Source: Rubrivivax sp. | Lineage (GTDB): Bacteria > Pseudomonadota > Gammaproteobacteria > Burkholderiales > Burkholderiaceae_C | Direction: 5' to 3' | Length of the DNA: 64,000 nucleotides | NCBI GenBank assembly: GCA_016719535.1 | Contig: JADJYX010000047.1 | Coordinates: 124,001-188,000 of the forward strand | In this document: one piece after another, positions 8,786-17,974 of the stretch | Layout of the letters: each line of letters begins with the position of its first letter | Position numbering within the stretch: the stretch's first letter is position 1 | Notes under the pieces: model-generated | Databases searched by the model: none | The model's input: the letters and a program-made list of their open reading frames with translations, nothing else | What the model was told of the DNA's origin: nothing | Translations under genes and position numbers: made by a program

Positions 8786-11232
8786 CCGCCGCCGACGACC
8801 TGGGCTTCCAGGCGATCGCCGACATCGATGACTTCGAACGGCATTCCGGCAATCGCATCGAGCGTGCGCTGTTCAACCACCGCTGGCTGGTGATCGTCGC
8901 CTGCGTCCTGCTGAGCCTTGCACTCGGCGCCGCCGCCAGCCGGTTGCGCCTGAACGCGAGCTTCCTGAAGACGATCCCGACCGCGCATCCCTTTGTCGTC
9001 GCCCATCTCGCGCACGAGGCCGACCTGAAGGGACTGGCGAACGCGGTCCGCATCGTCGTCGAGGCCCGGCCCGGCCAGGACATCTTCGATCCGGCCTATC
9101 TCGACCTGCTGCGTCGCATCAGCGACGACGTCTACCTGGTGCCCGGCGTCGACCGGCCGTTCGTGCGCTCGCTGTGGATGCCGGCGACGCGCTGGCAGGG
9201 CGTGACGGAGAACGGTTTCGACGGCGGCCCGGTCATCGGCGACGGCTACGACGGCTCGCCCGCCGCGATTGCCGCGGTGCGCACCAATGTCGAGCGCTCG
9301 GGCGAGATCGGTCAGCTGGTGGCGCCCGACTTCCGCTCGAGCCTCGTCGATGTGCCGCTGCTCGACGTCGATCCGCAAAGCGGCGCCGCACTCGACTACC
9401 GGGCCATGTCCGACGCACTCGAAGCGATCCGTGCGCGCTACGAGCGCGAGGGCGTGGTGGTTCGAATCACCGGCTTCGCGAAGATCATGGGCGACCTGAT
9501 CGCCGGCCTGCGCTCGATGCTCGGCTTCTTCGGCGCTGCGGTCGCGATCACCACGCTGCTGCTGTATGGTTTCACGCGCTGCTGGCGCAGCACGCTGTTG
9601 GTGCAGGCCTGCACGCTCGTCGGCGTCGTGTGGCTGCTCGGCAGCCTTGCCCTGCTGGGGCAGGAATTGAACCCGTATTCGATCCTGGTGCCCTTCCTGG
9701 TCTACGCGATCGGCATCAGCCACGGCGCGCAGAAGATGAACGGCATCATGCAGGACGTCGCGCGCGGCACGCACCGGCTGATCGCTGCGCGCTACACCTT
9801 CCGCCGGCTGTTCGCCGCCGGCGCCACCGCGCTGCTTGCCGACGCCGCCGGCTTCGCGGTGCTGTCGATCATCGAGATCCCGGTGATCCGCGAGCTGGCG
9901 CTGGTGGCCAGCATCGGCGTGGGCATCCTGATCTTCACCAACCTGGCCCTGCTGCCGGTGCTGCTGTCGTATACGGGCGTCTCGGCGCGGGCGGCGCAGC
10001 GCAGCCTGCGGCAGTCGCAGGCCGGCGACGAGGGTGCGGCGACGCAGCAGCGGCTGTGGCGCTGGCTCGATCGCTTCACCCGCGCGCCCGCCGCGGCGGC
10101 GGCGATCGCCGTCGCCGTGCTGCTGGCCGTTGCGTCGGCCGCGGTCGGCACGCAGCTGCGTGTCGGCGACCTCGATCCCGGGGCGCCCGAACTGCGCCCC
10201 GATTCCCGCTACAACCGTGACAACGAGTTCGTGGTCCGCCACTACCAGGCCGGCAGCGACGTGCTCGTGGTCATGGTCGAGACGCCACCCGACGGCTGCG
10301 CCGCGCAAGGCACGCTGCAGAAGCTCGACGACCTGGAGTGGCAGCTTCGCCAGTTGCCCGGCGTCGAAGGCACGCGGTCGGTCGCGGCACTGGCGCGCTG
10401 GATGAGTGCCGGCATGAACGAAGGCAGCCTGAAGTGGGCCGAGCTGCTGCCGAACCAGGACATGCTCAACCTGGCCGCATCGCGTGCGCCGCGCGAGTTG
10501 CTCAACCCGACCTGCGACCTGCTGCTGCTGCATGCGTTCCTGCGCGATCACAAGGCCGACACGCTCAAGAGCGTGGTCGCTCAGGTGCAGTCCTTCGCCG
10601 CGGCGAACGACGGCCCGGAGGCGCGATTCGTGCTTGCCGCAGGCAGCGCGGGCATCGATGCCGCCACCAACATCGTCGTCGAGGCGTCGAACACGCGCAT
10701 GCTGATCGGCGTCTACGCCGTGGTCGCCCTCCTGTGCCTGATCGCGTTCCGCTCATGGCGCGCCACGCTGTGCGCGCTGTTGCCGCTGCTGCTGACGTCG
10801 CTGATGGCCGAGGCGCTGATGGTGATGCTCGGCATCGGCGTCAAGGTCGCCACGCTGCCGGTGATCGCGCTCGGCGTCGGCATCGGCGTCGACTACGCGC
10901 TGTACGTGCTGAGCGTGACGCTGTCCTGGCTGAAGCAGGGTGCGACCTTGTCGCAGGCCTACCTGCAGGCGTTGCGCTTCACCGGGCGTGTCGTGGTCTT
11001 CACCGGCGTCACCCTTTCGCTGGGCGTCTTCACGTGGGTGCTGTCGCCGATCAAGTTCCAGGCCGACATGGGTATCCTGCTGACCTTCATGTTCCTGTGG
11101 AACATGGTCGGCGCGCTGGTGCTGGTGCCTGCGTTGGCGCGCTTCCTGCTCAAGCCCGGCCGTGCGAGCGCTACGCCGTCGCTGCAGGGGGTCGGTGCGA
11201 CCGGCACCGTCGGCAGCCCCGGTCCGGCATGA
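8782..11232 (+). CDS. RND superfamily (MMPL-type) exporter
   Basis: An 816-residue inner-membrane protein. It has one TM helix near residues 33-53, a large periplasmic loop, and a five-helix bundle around 245-400 (LRSMLGFFGAAVAITTLLLY, SILVPFLVYAIGISHG). A second TM helix near 435, a second loop and a second bundle (640-800; VIALGVGIGVDYALYVLSV) complete the duplicated RND topology. The IG-x-SHG and IGVDYA segments are the usual TM4/TM10 signatures. Length suits a stand-alone exporter of the MMPL/HpnN class. It is the last gene of the operator-A operon. Confidence 0.88.
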   Translation: MTAADDLGFQAIADIDDFERHSGNRIERALFNHRWLVIVACVLLSLALGAAASRLRLNASFLKTIPTAHPFVVAHLAHEADLKGLANAVRIVVEARPGQDIFDPAYLDLLRRISDDVYLVPGVDRPFVRSLWMPATRWQGVTENGFDGGPVIGDGYDGSPAAIAAVRTNVERSGEIGQLVAPDFRSSLVDVPLLDVDPQSGAALDYRAMSDALEAIRARYEREGVVVRITGFAKIMGDLIAGLRSMLGFFGAAVAITTLLLYGFTRCWRSTLLVQACTLVGVVWLLGSLALLGQELNPYSILVPFLVYAIGISHGAQKMNGIMQDVARGTHRLIAARYTFRRLFAAGATALLADAAGFAVLSIIEIPVIRELALVASIGVGILIFTNLALLPVLLSYTGVSARAAQRSLRQSQAGDEGAATQQRLWRWLDRFTRAPAAAAAIAVAVLLAVASAAVGTQLRVGDLDPGAPELRPDSRYNRDNEFVVRHYQAGSDVLVVMVETPPDGCAAQGTLQKLDDLEWQLRQLPGVEGTRSVAALARWMSAGMNEGSLKWAELLPNQDMLNLAASRAPRELLNPTCDLLLLHAFLRDHKADTLKSVVAQVQSFAAANDGPEARFVLAAGSAGIDAATNIVVEASNTRMLIGVYAVVALLCLIAFRSWRATLCALLPLLLTSLMAEALMVMLGIGVKVATLPVIALGVGIGVDYALYVLSVTLSWLKQGATLSQAYLQALRFTGRVVVFTGVTLSLGVFTWVLSPIKFQADMGILLTFMFLWNMVGALVLVPALARFLLKPGRASATPSLQGVGATGTVGSPGPA

Positions 11233-11276
11233 CCTAGGGGTGGACCCTGATGTGCATCCGGCCTTCCTGTAATAGA

Positions 11277-11289
11277 TTATTAAGCATAA
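11277..11289. promoter_or_regulatory. TTAT-N5-ATAA operator copy B
   Basis: TTATTAAGCATAA, 88 bp before the zinc-ribbon/hyuA operon. The right arm CATAAC resembles a -10 box. Confidence 0.65.
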
Positions 11290-11376
11290 CGATCTAGGGT
11301 ACTGCAGTGCCGAGGCATGGCGCAGGACCTGCAGCCGATCCACGTGGCGCGCCGCCGGTGCGCAGGGGAATGTCCG

Positions 11377-11598
11377 ATGCACAACCACCCGCGTCCCTTG
11401 ACGTCGACGGTCGACGCCCCGCGGCGCGACGTCGCGGGCAGCTGTCCCGAATGCGGCGCAGCAGCGCTGTCGTCCTACCGCGTGATCAGCGAAGGCGGCT
11501 GGTGGAACGTCGTCAAGTGCACGCGTTGCCTGGCAAGCGCGAGCCGCGAACCGGCGCCGATGTTCGGCGCCTTCATGCCGCTGGGGGCACCGCGATGA
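11377..11598 (+). CDS. Small zinc-ribbon protein preceding hyuA
   Basis: A 73-residue protein with two CxxC knuckles (SCPECGA and KCTRCLA) about 25 residues apart and a conserved-looking GGWWNVVKC stretch. AGGGGA lies just upstream of the 11377 ATG; an in-frame ATG at 11317 would add 20 residues. It overlaps hyuA by ATGA, so the two are co-translated. A small metal-binding subunit beside a HyuA/HyuB pair recalls the third subunit of acetone and acetophenone carboxylases. The present protein is much smaller, so a subunit role is inference. Confidence 0.7.
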   Translation: MHNHPRPLTSTVDAPRRDVAGSCPECGAAALSSYRVISEGGWWNVVKCTRCLASASREPAPMFGAFMPLGAPR

Positions 11599-13625
11599 GT
11601 TCGCCGACGCTGTTCGGGGTCGACGTCGGCGGCACCTTCACCGACGTCGTTGCGGTGCGCGACGGTGTCGTCCACGTCACCAAGGTGCCCAGCGTGCCCA
11701 GCCGGCCCGAGCAGGCGGTGCTCGAGGGGGCGCGCCGGCTCGGTGCCGCCGACGCGGCGATCTTCAACCATGCCAGCACGAAAGGGCTCAACGCGGTCCT
11801 GACGCGCAGCCTGCCCAAGGTCGGCTTTCTCACCAGCGAGGGCCACCGCGACATGCTCGACGGCGGACGCGCCTGGCGGCCGTGGGACGTGCAGCTGAAC
11901 CCGCACTGGCGGCGCCCGTTCGGCGACGCCGCACGACCGCTGGTCAGGCGCTACCTGCGCCGCGGCGTGCGCGAGCGGATCCTCGCGGACGGCGAGGTGC
12001 TGATCACGCTCGACGAGGCGCAGGCGCGGACCGAACTCGAGCTCCTGAAGCGCTGCGGCGTCGCCGGCGTCGCCATCTGTCTCATCAACAGCTACGTCGA
12101 GCCGGTGCACGAGAAGCGCCTGGCCGAGCTGGCGCGCGAAGTGCTCGGCCCTGACGTGGCGATCTCGGTCAGCCACGAGGTCGGCGCGCGCGCCAAGGAA
12201 TATCCACGCGCGTCGACGACCGTGATCGACGTGCTGATGAAGCTGATCTACGTCGACTATGCGCAGCAGCTGTCGGGTGGCCTCGAAGCGCTCGGATTTC
12301 GCGGCCAGCTGAACTTCGCCGACTGCACCGCGGCGCTCATGCCGTGGCAGCTGGCCCTCGAGCGGCCGCATCGCATCGTCTTCGCCGGGCCGTCGGCCGG
12401 CACTGCGTCGTGCATCGCGCTGGGCAAGGCGATCGGCGACGGCCAGCTGATCGGCTGCGATGTCGGCGGTACCTCGACCGACGTCTCGATGGTCGTCGAT
12501 GGCGCCCCGTTCATGAACGACAGCTTCGAGATCGAGTGGGATCTCGTCGTCAACACGCTGTCGACCGAGGTGTCGAGCGTCGGCGCCGGCGGCGGGTCGA
12601 TCATCGCGGTCTCGCCGTCGGGCGACATCACGGTCGGCCCGGCCAGTGCCGGCGCGTCGCCGGGCCCGGCCTGCTACGGACGCGGCGGCACGCTGCCGAC
12701 CGTCACCGACGCCTGCCTGCTGATGGGCATCCTCGATCCGGCCGGCTTTGCGGGCGGGCAGCTCGAACTCGACGCCGACGCGTCATCCCGCGCCTTCGAG
12801 TCGCTCGACAGTGCGCTGCCGCCCGCGCAGCGCGTCGCATTCGCGTGGAAGGTGGCGCTGAGCAACATCGCCGAGGAAGTCGTCGACGTCGCCATCCGGC
12901 ATGGCGCCGACCCGCGCGACTTCAGCCTCGTCGCCTTTGGCGCCGCCGGCCCGATGTTGCTGGCCGGCGCGCTCGAACTGACCGGTGCGCGCCGCGTGCT
13001 GGTGCCGCCGCACCCGGGCCTGTTCTCCGCACTCGGATTGCTGTCGACCGATCGCGTCTACGGCGACAGCCGAAGCCGTTACCTGATGCTGACGCCCGAC
13101 AGCGCGGCCCCGATCGACGACATGCTCGACGCGATGGAGCGCTCGCTGCGCGCGCGGCTGCAGGACGATGGCACCGTGCGCGTGCTGCGCAGCGTCGATG
13201 CGCGGCTGCTCGGCCAGACCTGGGAGACGCCGTTCGTCGAGATTCCTGCAGGTCCCGTCGACGTCGGCGCGCTGATCGAGCGCTTTCACGGCGAGTACGA
13301 GCGCCGCAACGGGAAGGCCTTCCGCGAGATGCCGGTGCAGGGCGTCACCTGGCGCGTGCAGCTGGTGGTCGAATCGATGAAGCTGCAATGGCCGCGCATC
13401 GAGCTGCAGCGCGGCGCCCCGGTGCCGGTGGGCCGGCGCACGCTGCACCACCTGGCCGACGGGCCCGTCGAGGCCGCGCTCTATGCGCGCGAGGCGCTCG
13501 GTCAGGGTGCGCGCATCGCCGGACCGGCGGTGATCCATGAGGCGCTGGCGACCATCCTCGTCGCGCCGGGGCAGTCCGCAACCGTCGGCGCGTTCGGCGA
13601 GATCTCGATCGAGAGGGCGACATGA
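11595..13625 (+). CDS. Hydantoinase/oxoprolinase subunit A (HyuA-type ATPase)
   Basis: A 676-residue HyuA protein. The N-terminal GVDVGGTFTDVVAV and the later IGCDVGGTSTDVSMV are the paired ASKHA phosphate-binding motifs (about residues 6-20 and 287-301). A GAGGGSII loop near 333 and the C-terminal HyuA beta domain (end about 510-675) follow. These proteins use ATP to activate lactam, hydantoin or ketone carbonyls. Start and stop both overlap neighbours by ATGA. Substrate cannot be deduced; N-methylhydantoinase, oxoprolinase and acetone/acetophenone carboxylase share the fold. Confidence 0.88.
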   Translation: MSSPTLFGVDVGGTFTDVVAVRDGVVHVTKVPSVPSRPEQAVLEGARRLGAADAAIFNHASTKGLNAVLTRSLPKVGFLTSEGHRDMLDGGRAWRPWDVQLNPHWRRPFGDAARPLVRRYLRRGVRERILADGEVLITLDEAQARTELELLKRCGVAGVAICLINSYVEPVHEKRLAELAREVLGPDVAISVSHEVGARAKEYPRASTTVIDVLMKLIYVDYAQQLSGGLEALGFRGQLNFADCTAALMPWQLALERPHRIVFAGPSAGTASCIALGKAIGDGQLIGCDVGGTSTDVSMVVDGAPFMNDSFEIEWDLVVNTLSTEVSSVGAGGGSIIAVSPSGDITVGPASAGASPGPACYGRGGTLPTVTDACLLMGILDPAGFAGGQLELDADASSRAFESLDSALPPAQRVAFAWKVALSNIAEEVVDVAIRHGADPRDFSLVAFGAAGPMLLAGALELTGARRVLVPPHPGLFSALGLLSTDRVYGDSRSRYLMLTPDSAAPIDDMLDAMERSLRARLQDDGTVRVLRSVDARLLGQTWETPFVEIPAGPVDVGALIERFHGEYERRNGKAFREMPVQGVTWRVQLVVESMKLQWPRIELQRGAPVPVGRRTLHHLADGPVEAALYAREALGQGARIAGPAVIHEALATILVAPGQSATVGAFGEISIERAT

Positions 13626-15538
13626 ACGGACCGAGGCTGCGCGATCTCGACGACGATGCGTTCCGCGCCCGCTACGGCTGCGGCCGCTTCGACGCGACGG
13701 TGCTGACGAACCGCTTCGCCTACATCCTCGAGCACTTCTGCTCGAAGCTGCTGGCGTGCGCGTTTTCGCCCGTGCTGCGCGATTTCTACGACTTCGCCGC
13801 GACGCTGACCGGCCCGGCGGAGATCGGCTGGCCGACGCCGGCCGTGTCGCGATCGTTCATGATGTTCACCGGCACCATGACCGAATCGGTGCGAAACACC
13901 GTCGAGGAATACGGCGTCGACCGCCTCGGCCCCGGCGACGTGATCATCGGCAACGACCCGTACCGGACCGGTACGCACGTCAATGACCTGCTGTTCATCC
14001 GCCCGGTGTTCGAAGGCGGCGTGCTGTCGGGCTTCGTCAACCTGAAAGCGCACCAGCTCGACATGGGCGGCTCGGTGCCGGGAGGCTTCTCGACGACGAA
14101 GACCAGTACCTACGAGAACGGCCTCGTGCTGTCGCCGCGCGCGCTGATGCGCGCGGGCAAGCCGGTCGGCGAGACCTGGACGCTGATCTTCGACAACGTG
14201 CGCTTCGGCATGCTGCTTCGTCGCGACATGGAGACCATCATCTCCTGCCTCGACCTCGGCGAGCGTCAGCTGGTCGAGAGCCTGCGTCGCTACGGCCGCG
14301 GCGCGGTGCTGGGCGCGATGCGCTACGCCTGCGACGCCGATGCCGAGCGCATGGCCGACGCGCTGGCGGCGCTGCCCGACGGCGACTGGTCAGGCGATGC
14401 GCTGCTCGACTGCGACGGTCTCGACGACAGCGAGGAGTACCCGGTGCGCTGCACCATCCACAAGCGCGGAGCCCGCATCGAGGTCGACACCAGTGGCACC
14501 GCGCGGCAGGCGCGCACGTCGATCAACGGCACCTACCTCGACACCAAGACGATGGTCGGGATCGCGCTCAAGTTCCTGCTCGATCCCGATGGGCCGTTCA
14601 CCAGCGGATGCTACCGGCCGGTCGACATCGTCATCCCCGACGGCGCCGTTCTGTCGGCGCTGCCGCCCGAGGGCGTGGTGTTCGCCTACGGCGAGTCGAC
14701 CAACGCGCTGCTGGCGGCGATCTTCGCTGCGCTCGCCGTGCCGCTCGGCGCGCGCGCCGTCGCCGGCGACACGGGCGCGCCGAACCTGCACAGCGCCTTC
14801 GGCATGACTCCCGAAGCCGGGCCTTGGGTGTCGATCGGCGTGGCTGGCGGCGGCAATGGCCCCTGGGGCGCGACGTCGGCTGGCGACGGCGACAGCTTCT
14901 CGCTCTTCATGGCGGCCAATACGCTGGCGCGCTCGATCGAAGCCGCGGAGGCCGAGAGTCCGCTTGCGATCACGCGCATCGAGTATGTGCCCGATAGCGC
15001 CGGGCCGGGTCGCCACCGCGGCGGCGCGGCGGTGCTGCGCGACGCGCTGTGGCGCGCGCCGGCGGCGCACAACCTGTTCACGCTGCGCTTCAAGCGGCCG
15101 AGCGGCATCGGCGTGCACGGCGGCGGCGATGGCATCAACGGTGGCGTCTGGCTGTGGCAGCCCGGCAGCACGGCGTCGCCGCAGATCGGTGGCGACGACT
15201 GGCAGCACGCCGAGCCGGTCGCCGGTCGCATCGATCCGGCAACGAACCGCCTCGGGCGCGATGCGCCTTGGGCCTACTTCGGCCGCCGCAAGGTGTGGCA
15301 CACCGAGCCCGACGCGACCTTCCGCTACGTCACCAACGGCGGCGGCGGTTGGGGCAACCCCTTCGAGCGCGACCCGGCGCGGGTGCTGCGTGACGTCGCC
15401 GACGGCTATGTCTCGGTCGAGGGCGCGTGGCGCGACTACGGCGTCGCGATCGTCGGCGACCCCGAGAGCGATCCCGAAGGGCTGCGCATCGACGATGCCG
15501 CGACCCGGCAGCAACGCGCGGCGCGAGCATCGCGCTGA
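13622..15538 (+). CDS. Hydantoinase/oxoprolinase subunit B (HyuB-type)
   Basis: A 638-residue HyuB protein, slightly longer than the family's usual 550-600. Landmarks are GPGDVIIGNDPYRTGTHVND (about 105-124), the KAHQLDMGGSVPGG segment and the C-terminal NGGGGWGNPFERDP motif near 577. HyuA and HyuB form the catalytic complex. The ATGA overlap with hyuA implies fixed stoichiometry. It lies in the operator-B operon. Confidence 0.88.
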   Translation: MNGPRLRDLDDDAFRARYGCGRFDATVLTNRFAYILEHFCSKLLACAFSPVLRDFYDFAATLTGPAEIGWPTPAVSRSFMMFTGTMTESVRNTVEEYGVDRLGPGDVIIGNDPYRTGTHVNDLLFIRPVFEGGVLSGFVNLKAHQLDMGGSVPGGFSTTKTSTYENGLVLSPRALMRAGKPVGETWTLIFDNVRFGMLLRRDMETIISCLDLGERQLVESLRRYGRGAVLGAMRYACDADAERMADALAALPDGDWSGDALLDCDGLDDSEEYPVRCTIHKRGARIEVDTSGTARQARTSINGTYLDTKTMVGIALKFLLDPDGPFTSGCYRPVDIVIPDGAVLSALPPEGVVFAYGESTNALLAAIFAALAVPLGARAVAGDTGAPNLHSAFGMTPEAGPWVSIGVAGGGNGPWGATSAGDGDSFSLFMAANTLARSIEAAEAESPLAITRIEYVPDSAGPGRHRGGAAVLRDALWRAPAAHNLFTLRFKRPSGIGVHGGGDGINGGVWLWQPGSTASPQIGGDDWQHAEPVAGRIDPATNRLGRDAPWAYFGRRKVWHTEPDATFRYVTNGGGGWGNPFERDPARVLRDVADGYVSVEGAWRDYGVAIVGDPESDPEGLRIDDAATRQQRAARASR

Positions 15539-15564
15539 CCGCACACCTGCGTCGTAGGCAACCG

Positions 15565-16734
15565 ATGGCACCTACCGAAAGCACGCGCGGTCGCATCGTC
15601 CTCGTCGTCGGACATGTCGCGGGCATGGTCGACCTCGTCGCGCTGCCGGTCTGGGTCGGTACGCTGATGCAGGTCTATCGGCTCGACGCGCAGAAGGCCG
15701 GCGCGCTGGTGACGATGTTCCTGTTCGGCGTCGTCGTCGCCAGCCTGGTCTTTGCGCCGCGCTTCGAGCGGCTGCGGGCGCGTCGCTGGATGCCGGCCGG
15801 CTACACCGTGGCCGCGCTGGCTTTCGCGGCCGTCCCCGAGGTGGAGCACTACGCGGCGATGGCGCTGCTGCACGCGCTCGGCGGCCTGGCGGTCGGCTGC
15901 TCCCTGTCGTTCGTGCACGGCACGATCGGACGCAGCGCAAACCCGCACCGCCTGTGGGCGACGGCCGGGCTCGCCCTCGGCGTTTTTGCGATCGTCTTCC
16001 TCGGCGGCATGCCGATCGTCGTGCAGCGATTCGGCGGACCCGGGCTGTTCTACGGCCTCGCAGCCGTGATGGCGATCGCCGCCGGGGTGTCGACGATCGA
16101 CCAGCCGCTGGCGCAACCCGGGTCCGCCGCTGCGGCGGCGCTCGGCGCGCAGCGCGCCGCCATGCCGGTGGCGCTGCGCTGGGCGATCGCAGGTGTCGTC
16201 TGCCTGACGGTCACGCAGTCGATGATGTTCAGCTTTGTCGAGCGCATCGGCACGGAGCGCGGTTTCGGGCTCGAGCATGTCGTCGGCGTGCTGATCGCGA
16301 TCGGCTTTGTCAACCTCCTGCCGGCGGCGCTCGCGGGGTTGCTGCAGTTCCGCCTGGCCGCGCACAAGGTCGCGATGGCCGGGCCGGTCGTACAGGGACT
16401 GCTCGCGCTGGTGATCGCGCAGTCGGCGATCTTCGCTCCCTATGCGGTGGCGACCACGCTGCTGCCGTTCGTGACGATCTTCACCCACACCTTCGTCTTC
16501 GGCGCGATGGCCCGGCTCGATCCGTCGGGGCGCGCGGTGGCCTTGACGCCGGCAATGCTGATGACCGGATCGGCGGTCGGTCCGCTGCTCGGCGGCACGC
16601 TGGTGGTCGGCCTCGGCTATGGCAGCCTCGGCTTCGCCGGCCTTGCCATCGCCGCGCTCGGACTGGTCGCCTTCTCGCGACTGCGCCCGCCGCCGACCGT
16701 GCCCGCGCCGGCGGCGCCGGCAGCGCTGCGCTGA
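15565..16734 (+). CDS. MFS transporter
   Basis: A 389-residue membrane protein with about 12 hydrophobic helices (for example VASLVFAPRFERL at the TM2-3 loop, LWATAGLALGVFAIVFLGGM, AVGPLLGGTLVVGLGYG). Length and helix count fit the major facilitator superfamily. The start at 15565 lies 26 bases after hyuB. In this operon it probably imports the hydantoinase-type substrate or exports a product. No closer family assignment is possible by eye. Confidence 0.75.
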   Translation: MAPTESTRGRIVLVVGHVAGMVDLVALPVWVGTLMQVYRLDAQKAGALVTMFLFGVVVASLVFAPRFERLRARRWMPAGYTVAALAFAAVPEVEHYAAMALLHALGGLAVGCSLSFVHGTIGRSANPHRLWATAGLALGVFAIVFLGGMPIVVQRFGGPGLFYGLAAVMAIAAGVSTIDQPLAQPGSAAAAALGAQRAAMPVALRWAIAGVVCLTVTQSMMFSFVERIGTERGFGLEHVVGVLIAIGFVNLLPAALAGLLQFRLAAHKVAMAGPVVQGLLALVIAQSAIFAPYAVATTLLPFVTIFTHTFVFGAMARLDPSGRAVALTPAMLMTGSAVGPLLGGTLVVGLGYGSLGFAGLAIAALGLVAFSRLRPPPTVPAPAAPAALR

Positions 16735-16846
16735 TCCGTCCGCACCATCCCATCGGGTACTCGGGGATGCGGCACCGGCAGTCTGCTCGCTTCGGTCTCG
16801 GCACCGCCGATCGTCTGCCGACGATGACGAGGAGGGGGAGGGTGCG

Positions 16847-17827
16847 ATGACACGCGCGCTGGTCTGTACGGCGTTCGGCTTGCCCGACACGCTGGCGCTG
16901 CGCGAGATCGACGTCGGCCGTCCGGGGCCGGGCGAGGTGCTGGTCGACGTCGCCGCCGCCGGGCTGAACCATTCCGACGCGCTGATGGTGCAGGGCCACT
17001 ACCAGCTGAAGCCGCCGCTGCCCTTCGTCCCGGGCGCCGAAATGGCCGGCACGGTGGTCGAGGTCGGTGCCGGCGTCGAGCGGCTGCAGCCGGGGCAGCG
17101 CGTCGTCGCCTCCGGGCTGGGCGCCTTTGCCGCCCGCTGCCTGGTCGACGCACGGCGCACGCTGGCGCTGCCTGACGCGATCGACTTCGACACCGCATCG
17201 GTGCTGACGCTGACCCCGAGCACCGCGCTGCACGCGCTCGCCGACCGGGCACGGCTGCAGCCCGGTGAATCGCTGCTCGTGCTCGGCGGCGCCGGTGGCG
17301 TCGGCAGCGCGGCGATCCAGATCGGCCGTGCGCTCGGCGGCTACGTGATCGCCGCCGCGTCGACCGACGCCAAGCGCGAGCTGTGCCGGCGCCTGGGCGC
17401 CGACGAGGTCATCGAGGCGGCGCCCGACGGGTGGCGCGGGCGGATCGACGAACTGACCGCCGGTCGCGGGGTCGACGTCGTCGTCGACCCCGTCGGCGGC
17501 ACCGCGACCGCCGCGGCGCTGCGATGCCTGGCGTGGCGAGGCCGCCTGCTGCTGGTCGGCTACGCATCGGGTGCCATGCCGCAGGTCGAGGCCCGGCACC
17601 TGCTGCTGCGCGAGCGCTCGCTGCTCGGCGTCTACCTCGGCGACACCATCGCCAACGACCTGGGCGGGCAGCGGCGGCGGGTGCGCCAGCTGATCGACTG
17701 GTGTGTCGATGGCGACCTCGCGCTGCCGGTCGGGGCGCGTGTCGCGCTGGCGCAGGCGCCGTCGGCGCTGCTGCGGCTGCTGCATCGCGATGTCGCCGGC
17801 AGAATCGTCGTGCACCCCGGGGCCTGA
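16847..17827 (+). CDS. Zinc-independent quinone-oxidoreductase-like MDR dehydrogenase
   Basis: A 326-residue medium-chain reductase. The N-terminal GroES-like domain has GLNHSDALMVQGHY and PGAEMAGTVVEVGAG (about 37-75). The Rossmann segment reads VLGGAGGVGSAAIQIGRAL (about 145-165). Structural zinc cysteines are absent, placing it with NADPH:quinone oxidoreductases and enoyl reductases. A strong AGGAGGGGG site precedes the ATG. It is the last gene of the operator-B operon. It could reduce an enone or enoyl-CoA intermediate. Confidence 0.85.
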   Translation: MTRALVCTAFGLPDTLALREIDVGRPGPGEVLVDVAAAGLNHSDALMVQGHYQLKPPLPFVPGAEMAGTVVEVGAGVERLQPGQRVVASGLGAFAARCLVDARRTLALPDAIDFDTASVLTLTPSTALHALADRARLQPGESLLVLGGAGGVGSAAIQIGRALGGYVIAAASTDAKRELCRRLGADEVIEAAPDGWRGRIDELTAGRGVDVVVDPVGGTATAAALRCLAWRGRLLLVGYASGAMPQVEARHLLLRERSLLGVYLGDTIANDLGGQRRRVRQLIDWCVDGDLALPVGARVALAQAPSALLRLLHRDVAGRIVVHPGA

Positions 17828-17892
17828 TCCCGCAGCACCCCGCCTGCGGCATGCGCGCAAACCCGGGTCGCCGGCACTGGCGTTCTACATAC

Positions 17893-17905
17893 TTATACGA
17901 CATAA
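17893..17905. promoter_or_regulatory. TTAT-N5-ATAA operator copy C
   Basis: TTATACGACATAA, 69 bp before the first aldehyde dehydrogenase gene. The right arm reads CATAAT, close to a consensus -10. Confidence 0.65.
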
Positions 17906-17974
17906 TGAAATAGGCGGTGACGCCACGCAGCACGCGTGCGTTGCCAGGGCGAAATCCGATTGACGGAGGTCGGG

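Noticed and set aside
8416..10551. 711-codon open frame antisense to the MMPL exporter
   Set aside because: Its composition (many Gln, Arg, Asp, His) is that of an antisense shadow in GC-rich DNA; the opposite frame has clear RND motifs.
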